DNA of 37,026 nucleotides from an uncultured Clostridia bacterium (GCA_944372445.1 CALVZE010000009.1:1-37026); one strand, 5' to 3'. Positions 7,201-16,484 are shown, counted from the stretch's first letter. Numbers and translations: made by a program. The notes: generated by a model from the sequence alone, not told the origin.

Positions 7201-10200
7201 ACAGAGATAGCATTTTCCTTGTATAACTATCGCAACAATTACATGAGCAGTGTTTTCACACTTTCTTCCCTGAACGCTTCCTGTCTTGACGGAGGCACAG
7301 AACTTATCGTTAAAAAGATGATGACGCCTAATGTAAGTTTTGATAAAACTTCGAATATGCTTGTTTGGACGCTAGACGAAAGTGGACATCTTCAAGACAC
7401 CACCTACGAAGTGTATGGTTATAACAACGAAGAAGGCTCTCGCGAATTACTTGCCACTGTCAACACAAAACAATACAACATTAATCTATCGACATTTGAA
7501 TTATCTGTTGGTTATAAATTTGATGTGGTCGCAAAGAATCCTTATTACTTAGAGTCTTCATCTTCTAGCGTAGTCACCATACATGTTTTAAGCCCTATCG
7601 AAAAGGTGCAACTTTCTGACAATAATTTGCTGATAACCCCGAATGCTTTGGATGTTGACTATATTTCAAGCGTGCAGTATGAAGTGGACGCGGGCGGAGC
7701 GCAAAATAGTTATGATAAAAAGGTAAACTCCTTCCTTTTGACAGACTTAAAGGCAGGCAGTTATGCATTTAATTATGTCGGCACGGAGGAATTTGAAAAG
7801 GACGGCAGGTATTATGTAAATTCAAGCGTAACAACCTTTATGCTCTCTTCAATTGACAGCATTGCGCCAGACGATATCACGGTTGAATATTCTGGAAATA
7901 TGATAACCTTTGGCGAACTAAAAGAAAACTTGCAAAGCTTAAAGTATATGATAGTTTTTAAAGACAGTCAGGGCAATATCGCCTCTGTTACCACTTTCAC
8001 AAACTTCTATGCTGTGTCGCCAAGTGGAGAACCATTTGCCAGCCTAAATTCCGGCACGATTACCATAAATGTATATGCGATTCTTTCTTCTTACAGTGTT
8101 TCAGCGGGCGGAACGGTATATTTCAACAACACATTGACAACAGTAGGCGAAGAAACATATTACAACGCTTACTCATACCCTCAACCTGTTTCTGTTTTAA
8201 AATTACCTACGCCTAGCATTGACAACATTGTCTTTGTGGGCGATGACGCCGAGGCTCTTCGTCCAAATATGGAAATACACGTATCTGGCGAATATGGCGA
8301 CAATGATAAGTTTGTGGTGTATATCGGTGATAATCCTGAAATTATCAAAGAATTTACAGCAAGCGAAGTCAAAGAGAGCGATGGCTACATACTTACGCTG
8401 ACCTATGACGAATATATTTCATATTTCAATGCGGGCGCGTTAAACGATGTTAAGGTGACGGTTGCCAGCAGTGAAAACCTACCTTCTTCCATGAATTCCA
8501 AGAAAGTATACTTTAACAACGAGCTTTTAAGCGTTTTTCAGGGCGAAGATGAGTATGCGCTAGGCAAACAAGTGGAGATAACATTTGCAAGCGAAGAAGA
8601 TATGTCCTACGCGAATGGTGGTGTCGTTTTGGAAATTACCTATACTCCTATAAACGGCGAGGAAAGTAAGGAATATATCTTAATAGAAAGCGCTAATTTT
8701 GTCAGCACAACGATTACTTATGATTTAAGTTCTTTCTTCTTAGAGAAAATGCAAAATGGCGGAACGCTTAGTTACAAAGCTTTTGTCAATAGTTACAGCG
8801 ATGGCGAAAGTTTCATTCTTGCGTCAAATAGTATTGAAAGTGACACCTATGAAGTGCTTGCAACTCCTATATATGATGAAACGGATGGAACAATCACACT
8901 AACAAACGAAGGCGTGATTATCGGCGAAAAGGACGGCGAAAATATAAATGAAAATGCAAGCTATGCTGTTTCTTTCACAGACGGAGAAAATTATGTTACA
9001 AAAATAATTGGTGCGGAGGATGACTATACCTTTGAATACCCTGACGCATGGGTATCGAATGAAAACTACACCATTTCTATAATGGCGTTTGAAGAAGGAA
9101 AGATTTCTTCGGCGGTTACCGAACTTGAAATATTATTACAACGCTTAGCTCGGGTGGAAAATGTAACTTTAACAAGAGATAATGCTAACCTATCAAACTT
9201 AATCTTGTCCTGGGATGCAGTAGATAATGCCAGTCTCTATATCGTGCGCGCATATATCATGAACGAGGGCGAAAAGAACTATTTAGACACCAGGGTGGAA
9301 ACGGCTGACACGCAAATCTATATTTCTGAACTATTTGGCGACAACTATGAAAATTTATCATCTTTTGTAAGCACGGGCAGTGAAATCAACATCGAGATAA
9401 TCTCTTCATCAACAGACACCAGCTACCACAATTCTCAAGTAAGGCTTGTGAAAACTTCACTTTTAGGAACGGACGCCAATGGATTAGACAGCGGAGATAT
9501 GAATATTACCGCAAATGGCGAACTGTATTTCAGCACAACAAACGGACTAAATTATCTATATAGCATTGTCAGTGTGGACGGACTTACAAACTATCTTCCG
9601 TGGACTATGGTGACCGCTAGCTCTGACAGTGTGATAATTGATATCTCCAAAGTGGAACAAATCACAAGCGACATCAATTTCCGCGTGCGCGTAAGTGTTG
9701 CTGGTGATGCGACCACTGAAGGAGTTATATATAACGATGACACAATTTTATTGCAGTTAGACTCTCAGTTTATTCAAGGAAGTAAGGTGTTTATGCAGTC
9801 GGTTACACCAGAGGATGTTTCTGTAAACACTGTTGACAACAGCAAACTTTCAATAACCGTTCAAAGCGAAGTGGTTAAGGCGTATGCAAGTTTAAGCGAT
9901 ACTTTCAACATAGAAGATGCCGTTTTTATCGAAGGAATTTATGATAATTTCATGGCAGATGCTGGAATGTATATTTATAACTTAAACATGTCATTAGTTC
10001 AACAACAGTTTGATTTGGTTTCTAATACAACAATTTACTTATATGTTGTTCAAGAGGCAATACCTGATGAAATATATTATGTTGTTTCTAAGGCTAAGGC
10101 ATATAACTTTAAAGCACTTACACTTAATGCTGATAGCGTTTATGATGTCAGGAAAATAACAGAGGGACTTGAAACTGATTATATGCGCACTTACATCGTC

Positions 10201-13200
10201 TTTAATCAGCGCACAGACATACCTCTTACAGGTTTTAACATTATAATTGATTACACAAATCCAAAAAACACAGCCGAAACTCTTAGATTTAATGTCATGC
10301 TTCAAATTGACGGTTCAACTTATATAGACGGTAAGGCACTTGAAAACTCCTACGCAAAATTGGTAGGTGGGGAAATTCTTATTGATGTCTATGGCATCTT
10401 AGAGGAGCTTAACACTGTGTTCAAGTATGAAGACAGCTCGTTAATTCCATTCCCTAACAAGAGTGGCGAAGGTAATTATGTGTTCCGCATAAGTGAGGTA
10501 GGCACGCTAAACGATGAGATATATTTTAGTCCTTACATAACAAAGTTTAATGACAGAGATTTACTCTTCACAAAACTTCCAGAGGCGATCTCCGTCGTCA
10601 TCGACAGCGGTAATGTGGAATGGAATATTGATGAAAATTATATCGAATATATGGAAAAATTCTACATCTTCCTTTATGACAATGATAACACTGAGTTATA
10701 TAATAGGTATGAAACTGCGGACACAACCGAGCGCACCTTTAACGGCGACTTGTTCAAATGCTCAGGAAATGAATATAATATTTCTCTTGCCTGTGTTTCT
10801 AGCGACCCGTTTGTCATTTCTTCAAGCGAAAGGTTCGTGCTTGACACGGCGAACAATATTGCAATAGTTGTTAAAAATCAATTTAATTCCGAGCTTGAAT
10901 TAAGCGCAGGAACATTGTCTATAAATTGGAATTCTAATATAGATTGGGCAGATGATGATATAAATAAATCACATGATATATACGAGCTTTTAAGAGGTAT
11001 TAGGGAAGGTAACAACGTGACGCAAGATGTTGTCACGGCACTTGTTACAAACACTTTCTACTATCCTTTCACTTTCACTCTTAGAGACTTAGTAAATGGC
11101 AACGTTCGTCTTCGTTTCCGCTTTACCTCCTATAAAGACGCCGAAAAAACATCAATTGATTTTAGGCGCGTGGCTGATATGGATGCTAGATATATCTTCA
11201 CAGGCGACCTTTTAGGCACAAGCGATATTGATACGTTAAATGAGTATCAAGAGAAGTTTGTTGCAAACGCACCAGGCGGTCCAGGTAGTGGCGACGGAGA
11301 GCTTGTGGTTAAATTCTTTAACATTCTTAAATATAGCGTGGGCGGTGTTGGAAACTATAAAAACATCTTTGATTTCGCTTTTGAGGCTATTCAAGAGGGC
11401 AGTTATGAAATTGAATATTGCTTGCTTGGCAACTCTTCCACTTTAACAAGCGAGTGGAAAGTTTTGGCAAGTGGCGACAATCAAGACTTCTTTGTCAATC
11501 CAACTGTTCATGTCGAAGCAGGAATTGATGATGTCATAGTTGACGGACAAAAGGACATTGTCAGCGCTTATTACACCAAAATTTATCGCACGCAGATTTA
11601 TATGCAAGACGGCACAAAGCAGAACGCGACAACTTACTTTATGCAAATTTCAGGACAGAGCCAAACTGCAAGCGAAAAATACGGCATTGAAATTTCCTCT
11701 CTTGACGGGGGTGATTCGTGGAACGCCAAACTTGTCGGAAATGACGGACCTTCGTTTAGCGTGGAAAAGGTGGATGAAGATGATGACGGAGAATATGACT
11801 ATCTAAAACTCTACCTTAACATTAGTGTGGACGAAAATGGAACAAAGGGCTATAACGCTATATTAAGTCAATATCCAGATGTCTTTCAAAAGGGAGCATA
11901 TTACTTTGAAGTGTTTGCACAAGGAAACAACTATTCAATTTCAAGTAAATCTACCTTGTTCACTTTGACACTTTATAGTGCTTGTGAGGATTTCAAGGTT
12001 ACAAACGGCGAATTTTCTTGGACGGCATTTAGAAGCTTGCCAACGCAAATCATATACAAAGCTGTATCCAGCAGAAACCCTGCCACGGCAACGATATATC
12101 CACAAGAGAATTCCGTATCATATTTCAGTTTAGACAACCTTGATGCTGGCAAATATGAATATATAAAATTCGCAACGCTAGGCGGAATTGTTGGAAATCA
12201 AATCAACATCGACAGCGAAGTGTATATAGTGGAAAATGTATATAAGCTTGCAAGTCCAACAGTGACAACAGAGTTAAACGCTTTCGCTCTTCAAGATAAC
12301 AACAAGGGTGTTTATTCAAATGTTTACTCTGACGATAGAAGTATTAAGTATGAAGTGAATAACAATGCGAATGTTCAAAACACAAGCTTCATCTTCACTG
12401 CTCAAAGTTATGACACGAATATAAGCAAATCTATCTATGAAGCAGGCACAACAAACTACACCTCTTCCGCTGATGACCCTGACTATGTATATAAACTTAC
12501 CGAACTTTCTGCCGACAAATTTACCTTTACAACCTTGGGTTCAACAGCAAGTTACTCAGCCGTTCGCGACGGCACAGAACTGAATGTATATAACCTAACG
12601 ATGGCAAATCAAGGCACCTCTCTCAATATGACGGCAGTGAAATCAAACACAACAAACACCAGCGGAAAGATGCTTCCGTCAGTGCCAACTGCCTCTGTCG
12701 AAGACGGTGTGCTATCGTGGGCGCCGATGAGCTTTGAAAGCGAAGATATGGGCTTAGGCAATGGCACGATTGTTTATGAGGTTGGCGTGCAATTCTACGA
12801 GATAACCAACACCACTATCGGCACGACAACATCAAATATTGGCACAGAGATTGTGACATATACCACTGACACCTCATTTGACTTAGCACTTATTGAAGAC
12901 GCCTTCCCAGAATATATAAATGGCAGGGTGGAATATATCAAAGTGACACTTCAAGCACTCGTTTTAAATGTGGTGGAAAATGAACCTGTCGGCAGGAACT
13001 ATATCACGCTTATTGACGGCAAATATGCTTATGGTGACAACTTCACCTACACCTCATTGGAGCCGACAGAAGATGTAATGCCATACATTCTTCGTTCAAA
13101 CGGCTATGTAATTGAAAATTTGAGTTTGGCAGATAGTGTAACGAATCTTCAAGTTTTAGACGGGCGTTTGACATGGCAATATGAAGCTGAAAACGCAACA

Positions 13201-15087
13201 TTCATTGTGACAGATAAAGACGGAAATGTTATTGAGGGCAATATTTCAACCACCGACAAGATTCACTACACATTCATAGAAAACAAAGGCGAAATTGATG
13301 CAGGACTAAATACGCTTAATGTCTATGTTGTTTTAGACAAAGCGAACACCCTTAAATCAAGAAAAGTGTCGTATGAGATATATAAACTTGCCTCAGTGGA
13401 AGAGGTGGTGGATGAAAATGGCGACTACAAAGTAGAAAGCATCATGATTGATATTGGCGATGAAGTATTATCAGGCGAAGTGTTAGATTTTAACAATTAC
13501 TTCTATAAAAATAGTTCGACCTACGCTGTAAATTTGAAAGTTGAGGGAGATATTGACTTTAACTTGACAAAAGAGAATAGCAAGGTGTTGATATTGTCAA
13601 GTCAAGATGACTATGACAACATAAACAGCTCTCTTCCTAGCGCGTTTGACGGTTACAGCGAAGTTATTGTTGTGACTGACACGCTCGATGTTAAGATTAC
13701 TGCGATAAGTGTCGATGAAACCTATACGAATATTCTTTCCTCTGACGAATACAACCTAGTTTTGACTCGTCCAACAGCTGAATATAACATTGTGTGGGAT
13801 TATGAGACAGGAACTTTCAGTTGGAGTTCGCTGGATCAGGTTGAAGATGAAAACACTCTCTTCATCCTTGATGTAACCTATTCATATAGTAGTGACGGCA
13901 GAGTGGTCGAAGAAAATAGGCGCTATGAGATAGCCTATGAGGACGGCGAAATTATCAAAGAGTTTACGCCAACCATCGTCGGCAATGTTGAGTTCTCTCT
14001 CACCGTCAAATATGGCAAAGAGGGGCTTCAATCTCAAAGGATGACTTATAGTGGCTCTGTAAACTTCAATCTATTTAATTCTGGTGCTGGCACAGCAGAA
14101 AATCCATACATAATAACAACCAACCAGCAGTTTATGAATATAAAATCAAGAATGAGCAAGCTTTCCTATCTTAACAGTTATATAACCGATGGTGAAGAAG
14201 TGACAGATGACAGCACGCGTTACAGTTTCCGCTTGAATACTGACATTTCAAACCTAAATTTTGACGGTGTGCTTTTTGGCGGAGAGTTTGCGGGTAACCT
14301 TGACGGAAAAGCGCATACGATTTCCTATACTTCCAAAGCGCTCAGCGCCAACAACTTGACCACCACTCAGACGGCAAGCGATGGTCAGATAACAAGTTTA
14401 AACACTGATGACAATGGCATAAGTTTCCAAAAGGGCTTAGCTCTCTTTGAAAAGGTAAGTGGAAACATCTCAAACTTGACAATTAATGCCTCCTACACTT
14501 CAAGTTCGGTGCTTCGTGATAACACGCTCTTTGCAGGACTTGCCATAGAAAACTCGTCATCAGGTATCATTACAGATGTCGCTATAAGCGGGATGACCTC
14601 CACGGTTGCCGTGCAGAACGTCACCGATACACAGACAGTTGCGGTATATGCAGGACTTGTCGCTTTCAACAATGGCAGAATTCTACGAGGTTCGGTTGTT
14701 GGCGACATTGAAATTTCTGACAGAAACACCGAAGGCGTGCAGAACATATTTGTCGGCGGAATTTCTTACACAAGCCGAGGAATAATTGAAGAATGTAAAC
14801 TTTCTGGAAATCTGACGCTTGACCTAGAAAATACAGGTGGCGGTCGTCATCAGGTGGCAGGAATTGCGGTGACAACAATGGGGACCTTCCAAAACAATGT
14901 CATTGAAAGTAATTATAAAGTTACAGCAAATGGTGTTAGCGAAAATTCGCATACTGTTTACATTGCAGGCTTTGCAGTCTTTGCAAGAGGAACTGTAAGT
15001 GGCAACACGCGTGTTGATGGTTGCACGGTTGTAAATAATATTAAATACCCAACAAGAGATGACTATATTTGCAATACAGGCGTTTAG
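4243..15087 (+). CDS. Giant FN3/Ig-repeat lipoprotein with C-terminal GLUG beta-helix segment
   Basis: This 3614-residue protein starts with a lipoprotein signal peptide (KKIS, hydrophobic core, lipobox LSAC with Cys23), so it should be exported and lipid-anchored. Most of it is a chain of beta-sandwich repeats of FN3/Ig type. A linker of the form [KRQ]-L-x-[AT]-P occurs near residues 288, 581, 678, 878 and 2668. Strand motifs of the W-x-x-V-x-x-A-x-x-Y type occur near 121, 221, 597, 1041, 1656, 2125, 2591, 2824, 2976 and 3193. From about 3281 (GTAENPYIITTNQQF) the protein changes to GLUG-like, beta-helix-type coils (VGGISYTSRG, VAGIAVTTMG, IAGFAVFARG) that run to the end. No sortase motif or enzyme domain was seen. 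The likely role is adhesion, carbohydrate binding or a surface scaffold. The stop is only about 30 nt before a dispersed repeat, so the C-terminus may be truncated. Confidence 0.8.
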   Translation: MKKISLMFLAVFTLGLGVFLSACNFKTPTLSFGEDVIMISLGEEINLDDLVTAKDIDKSDVEYKFSSTSFFEREDNILKSTSYGQTMVYATYNGNSLDSFLFVVKKPFEQVANIKMDDFGLVTWNSVVDKFDETEDFVTASSYTLNIHYINEDESEQTDYVVTSTTNSYQLVENGKYTLNIYAEAEGKFDRSPVATATVYFGYMPELKYDDFSFELETGDMTWNVVSNATYSAVFNGEKILERSEKNSVNLTSMLEGVNSGSYIFTVTVHDKDGIKISKVSEEIDIVKLSAPLIENAFDEENGGRMKITMAENALKAVAFVEEKSFEFEKTENYSSFEGIDAGENLVRVQSLAVTSKRDGVFYVNSDIVDGANIYKLDSMTIAGRGDNSENADLFNVTATSSSVVTDMAFKTVLNKADETFENLDIEGLTTSATSLDKEIALSGAGDYTLVAYNYAKAQSILLDKELYLINSNASNALEFVKLDTLPSITHQYIDEVSSITFTLVDQADYYLLNVLNGDEYESVNEDLYSYEEGKFTFTDKIENLFADNYFIDGTISFKIVAQCEDATLSIPSATQKALTRLSAPTSDSGDSEETNYVWSAVDGAKNYTVSYAYIDKEAYEEGVSSVASFDNTTTLNETSTSLEAGRYYYIEIYASPLNEDENLSSFVFKDVFYISKQLATPIVNFGLDESKVTGDFVEATGYYLEVNNVENMSGITVTLDDEPVTYNYAGDGKTLFLFTDEFLNSRGSVIEVVVSSEDSTLFPDSTPYRLNVVRLDASYSSIGNNIVIDEFTSNFTLKHGLVGVFEMVIKENDLNFGTGSADKDAVLNISNITNSNITINLKGSAFNEENKLYETTLSEEGNYIYLESETATYYLQRLNAPTEFAYYDGDFTFTTNETFGEYFVLDMRVQDVNGQNILIKIDLNGERTPVRMAIYNADTKEVILSKISFEGRVISNSANDYTINYENLLASLKTNETFNSYYSQATEIAFSLYNYRNNYMSSVFTLSSLNASCLDGGTELIVKKMMTPNVSFDKTSNMLVWTLDESGHLQDTTYEVYGYNNEEGSRELLATVNTKQYNINLSTFELSVGYKFDVVAKNPYYLESSSSSVVTIHVLSPIEKVQLSDNNLLITPNALDVDYISSVQYEVDAGGAQNSYDKKVNSFLLTDLKAGSYAFNYVGTEEFEKDGRYYVNSSVTTFMLSSIDSIAPDDITVEYSGNMITFGELKENLQSLKYMIVFKDSQGNIASVTTFTNFYAVSPSGEPFASLNSGTITINVYAILSSYSVSAGGTVYFNNTLTTVGEETYYNAYSYPQPVSVLKLPTPSIDNIVFVGDDAEALRPNMEIHVSGEYGDNDKFVVYIGDNPEIIKEFTASEVKESDGYILTLTYDEYISYFNAGALNDVKVTVASSENLPSSMNSKKVYFNNELLSVFQGEDEYALGKQVEITFASEEDMSYANGGVVLEITYTPINGEESKEYILIESANFVSTTITYDLSSFFLEKMQNGGTLSYKAFVNSYSDGESFILASNSIESDTYEVLATPIYDETDGTITLTNEGVIIGEKDGENINENASYAVSFTDGENYVTKIIGAEDDYTFEYPDAWVSNENYTISIMAFEEGKISSAVTELEILLQRLARVENVTLTRDNANLSNLILSWDAVDNASLYIVRAYIMNEGEKNYLDTRVETADTQIYISELFGDNYENLSSFVSTGSEINIEIISSSTDTSYHNSQVRLVKTSLLGTDANGLDSGDMNITANGELYFSTTNGLNYLYSIVSVDGLTNYLPWTMVTASSDSVIIDISKVEQITSDINFRVRVSVAGDATTEGVIYNDDTILLQLDSQFIQGSKVFMQSVTPEDVSVNTVDNSKLSITVQSEVVKAYASLSDTFNIEDAVFIEGIYDNFMADAGMYIYNLNMSLVQQQFDLVSNTTIYLYVVQEAIPDEIYYVVSKAKAYNFKALTLNADSVYDVRKITEGLETDYMRTYIVFNQRTDIPLTGFNIIIDYTNPKNTAETLRFNVMLQIDGSTYIDGKALENSYAKLVGGEILIDVYGILEELNTVFKYEDSSLIPFPNKSGEGNYVFRISEVGTLNDEIYFSPYITKFNDRDLLFTKLPEAISVVIDSGNVEWNIDENYIEYMEKFYIFLYDNDNTELYNRYETADTTERTFNGDLFKCSGNEYNISLACVSSDPFVISSSERFVLDTANNIAIVVKNQFNSELELSAGTLSINWNSNIDWADDDINKSHDIYELLRGIREGNNVTQDVVTALVTNTFYYPFTFTLRDLVNGNVRLRFRFTSYKDAEKTSIDFRRVADMDARYIFTGDLLGTSDIDTLNEYQEKFVANAPGGPGSGDGELVVKFFNILKYSVGGVGNYKNIFDFAFEAIQEGSYEIEYCLLGNSSTLTSEWKVLASGDNQDFFVNPTVHVEAGIDDVIVDGQKDIVSAYYTKIYRTQIYMQDGTKQNATTYFMQISGQSQTASEKYGIEISSLDGGDSWNAKLVGNDGPSFSVEKVDEDDDGEYDYLKLYLNISVDENGTKGYNAILSQYPDVFQKGAYYFEVFAQGNNYSISSKSTLFTLTLYSACEDFKVTNGEFSWTAFRSLPTQIIYKAVSSRNPATATIYPQENSVSYFSLDNLDAGKYEYIKFATLGGIVGNQINIDSEVYIVENVYKLASPTVTTELNAFALQDNNKGVYSNVYSDDRSIKYEVNNNANVQNTSFIFTAQSYDTNISKSIYEAGTTNYTSSADDPDYVYKLTELSADKFTFTTLGSTASYSAVRDGTELNVYNLTMANQGTSLNMTAVKSNTTNTSGKMLPSVPTASVEDGVLSWAPMSFESEDMGLGNGTIVYEVGVQFYEITNTTIGTTTSNIGTEIVTYTTDTSFDLALIEDAFPEYINGRVEYIKVTLQALVLNVVENEPVGRNYITLIDGKYAYGDNFTYTSLEPTEDVMPYILRSNGYVIENLSLADSVTNLQVLDGRLTWQYEAENATFIVTDKDGNVIEGNISTTDKIHYTFIENKGEIDAGLNTLNVYVVLDKANTLKSRKVSYEIYKLASVEEVVDENGDYKVESIMIDIGDEVLSGEVLDFNNYFYKNSSTYAVNLKVEGDIDFNLTKENSKVLILSSQDDYDNINSSLPSAFDGYSEVIVVTDTLDVKITAISVDETYTNILSSDEYNLVLTRPTAEYNIVWDYETGTFSWSSLDQVEDENTLFILDVTYSYSSDGRVVEENRRYEIAYEDGEIIKEFTPTIVGNVEFSLTVKYGKEGLQSQRMTYSGSVNFNLFNSGAGTAENPYIITTNQQFMNIKSRMSKLSYLNSYITDGEEVTDDSTRYSFRLNTDISNLNFDGVLFGGEFAGNLDGKAHTISYTSKALSANNLTTTQTASDGQITSLNTDDNGISFQKGLALFEKVSGNISNLTINASYTSSSVLRDNTLFAGLAIENSSSGIITDVAISGMTSTVAVQNVTDTQTVAVYAGLVAFNNGRILRGSVVGDIEISDRNTEGVQNIFVGGISYTSRGIIEECKLSGNLTLDLENTGGGRHQVAGIAVTTMGTFQNNVIESNYKVTANGVSENSHTVYIAGFAVFARGTVSGNTRVDGCTVVNNIKYPTRDDYICNTGV

Positions 15088-15127
15088 TCTTAGGCTTTGA
15101 TTTGTCATCCATCAAGCCGATTTTATG

Positions 15128-15172
15128 AGATTCTTCGACAGCGGTCGTTACACTCCCTTGCTCAGAATGACA
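15128..15172 (-). repeat. Dispersed repeat copy 1, inverted
   Basis: Read on the minus strand, this copy begins TGTCATTCTGAGCAAGG and ends CTGTCGAAGAATCT, with a middle GAGTGTAACGACCG. I recognise this phrase as a short interspersed repeat seen in many unrelated bacterial genomes, but I cannot give a formal family name. It is opposite in orientation to the two copies downstream and starts 40 nt after the stop of the giant lipoprotein gene. Confidence 0.65.
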
Positions 15173-15246
15173 TCGGCGAAAACTGCACTCTTGCTCATTT
15201 TCGAAACAAGTTCGAAAAGTATCGCTTTCACGCTTGTTTTCGCCTC

Positions 15247-15291
15247 TCGCGACCAAACGAAAACCGCATTGCATTGGCGGTTTTGTCGCGA
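15247..15291. repeat. Two-part hairpin in the repeat island
   Basis: Outer arms TCGCGAC (15247-15253) and GTCGCGA (15285-15291) enclose inner arms AAAACCGC (15260-15267) and GCGGTTTT (15277-15284) with a 9-nt loop and one 6-nt bulge. No T-tract follows directly, so it is more likely part of the repeat element than a terminator. Confidence 0.6.
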
Positions 15292-15377
15292 CTTAAAGAG
15301 GTTTTATTATAATAAAACATATAAAACTGTCCACAACTTTTATTTTTTCTTTCTTCTTTCTTATTTCCGCTAGGTTC

Positions 15378-15404
15378 TGTCATCCTGAGCTTGTCGAAGG
15401 ATCT
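15378..15404 (+). repeat. Dispersed repeat copy 2, short form
   Basis: TGTCATCCTGAG, then CTTGTCGAAGGATCT: the minimal 27-nt version of the repeat, with the same ends as copy 1 but a short middle. The ends are weakly complementary (ATCCT with AGGAT), so the unit can fold as a small hairpin, as is usual for this kind of repeat. Confidence 0.7.
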
Positions 15405-15450
15405 AAGAAAAAACAATTGAACCCAAGAAACATCAAAAACAGGCGACGCC

Positions 15451-15588
15451 TGTCATCCTGATACGCGTCGCAAACAGCACTTCATTTCGCGTTTCGGCAT
15501 GGAATGCCAAAACGCTTACCAAACGCTTGTTTGCTCCTTTTCCCCAAAAGCGACAAGTGCTTTCGGGGACCCTATATGGGATCTAAGA
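15451..15588 (+). repeat. Dispersed repeat copy 3, expanded form
   Basis: The left end TGTCATCCTGA (15451-15461) and the right end GGATCTAAGA (15579-15588) match copy 2. About 117 nt containing two strong hairpins (15489-15515 and 15541-15569) separate them. It looks like a copy whose middle was expanded or which received an insertion. The relation is inferred from the shared ends only. Confidence 0.45.
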
Positions 15589-15677
15589 GAAAACGGCTTG
15601 GTTTCTGAGATGTTTCGGCATGTCTTAGGGGCTGGTTCGCATGAATATAAAGAGGGATTTTTGAATAGAATTTATCT

Positions 15678-16484
15678 ATGAAAAAAATTCTTCTTTTATT
15701 TTTTGCCTTTGTCTTTTCTCTTTCGCTTAGTAATCCAACCAAAGCGGAAAGCTACGAGAACTCTTTTAAGTTATTGAAAATTACAAACGGCAACTCAGTC
15801 TCCTTTGCCTATCTTTTCCCTGTTAATTCCTATGCCTTTGAAAATGTGGACAGTATCTCCTATGAAGGCTTTAAGTATTATTTAAAAAACACCGTTTCGC
15901 TTCTCTCTGACGGTTATGAGGAAAAGGCTGAGGGAATAGAAGGCATAAGCATTTCCAAGCCTAATTACTATTCTGACTATGACGCAGTTGGCTTTATAAT
16001 TAAATTTGATAATATAACCGCTTTCAATGAATATTTTGAAGTGGAAGATGACCCTATTACGCCTAAAAAGTCGGGCGTATTTATCAGAAAATCGACCTAC
16101 AACATCGCCTTTCCATTTTCAAAGGCGTCAGCCGATTCGTTGATTAGCCTTATGAAAAACACAGTCATCATGTGGGGAACGACTTTTAATAAGGATGTCA
16201 GCACGATAGTATCTCTCTACGACCACTCCACTTTTATATACGAGCTTGTATCGACTTCAAAACAGGCGCGTAGCGAAAATATGTCAGAAAGTGGAGGGCT
16301 TTATTATAACACCTTTGAGCGCACTTATGAGGAATTAGCGGAGGAAAAACCGATAACAATATTTTATCTTGAAATAAATAGGGCGATGTGGTATTTAATG
16401 GCGTTAATCTTAGTGGTCGTCCTTTTAATTGTCGTTTTAGTTTGGCGCAAGATATCCACAAAACGTAAAAAATTGAAGTTATAA
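15678..16484 (+). CDS. Secreted protein with single C-terminal membrane anchor, unknown function
   Basis: A 268-residue protein that I do not recognise. It has a clear Sec signal peptide (MKKILLLFFAFVFSLSLS, small residues, probable cleavage after NPTKA). The extracytoplasmic region of about 205 residues is mixed alpha/beta and has no cysteines beyond the leader. One strong membrane segment lies near residues 235-255 (WYLMALILVVVLLIVVLVW), followed by a basic tail (RKISTKRKKLKL). This predicts a type I membrane protein facing outward. No good ribosome binding site lies next to ATG 15678; AGAGGGA sits about 20 nt upstream, too far to be ideal. It is the first gene after the repeat island and follows the giant lipoprotein, so an envelope role linked to that protein is possible but unproven. 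Confidence 0.7.
   Translation: MKKILLLFFAFVFSLSLSNPTKAESYENSFKLLKITNGNSVSFAYLFPVNSYAFENVDSISYEGFKYYLKNTVSLLSDGYEEKAEGIEGISISKPNYYSDYDAVGFIIKFDNITAFNEYFEVEDDPITPKKSGVFIRKSTYNIAFPFSKASADSLISLMKNTVIMWGTTFNKDVSTIVSLYDHSTFIYELVSTSKQARSENMSESGGLYYNTFERTYEELAEEKPITIFYLEINRAMWYLMALILVVVLLIVVLVWRKISTKRKKLKL

Larger units (their letters stand above)
15088..15677. repeat. Repeat island with no gene
   Basis: These 590 nt hold no supported gene and look less AT-rich than the flanks. They contain three relatives of a short dispersed repeat whose ends read TGTCATYCTGAG and GAAGRATCT, listed separately. Around them are several hairpins: 15198-15218 (TTTTCGAA stem), 15247-15291 (two-part stem TCGCGAC plus AAAACCGC), 15440-15452 (CAGGCG-A-CGCCTG), 15489-15515 (GCGTTT-GGCAT stem) and 15541-15569 (11-bp stem, one mismatch). 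An 11-nt direct repeat GTTTCGGCATG occurs at 15491 and 15612. Short ORFs across this DNA look like chance reading of the repeats. Confidence 0.7.

Noticed and set aside
15041-15416. Several short frames on both strands over the first part of the repeat island
   Set aside because: They overlap one another on both strands and follow the repeat sequence; none has a start signal or a recognisable protein pattern.
15118-15600. CRISPR array
   Set aside because: The repeats differ in orientation and length and the spacing is irregular, with no uniform spacers and no cas genes nearby.
15499-15681. A 60-codon plus-strand frame in the repeat island
   Set aside because: It lies across repeat copy 3 and its hairpins, has no ribosome binding site, and ends by overlapping the start of the next real gene.
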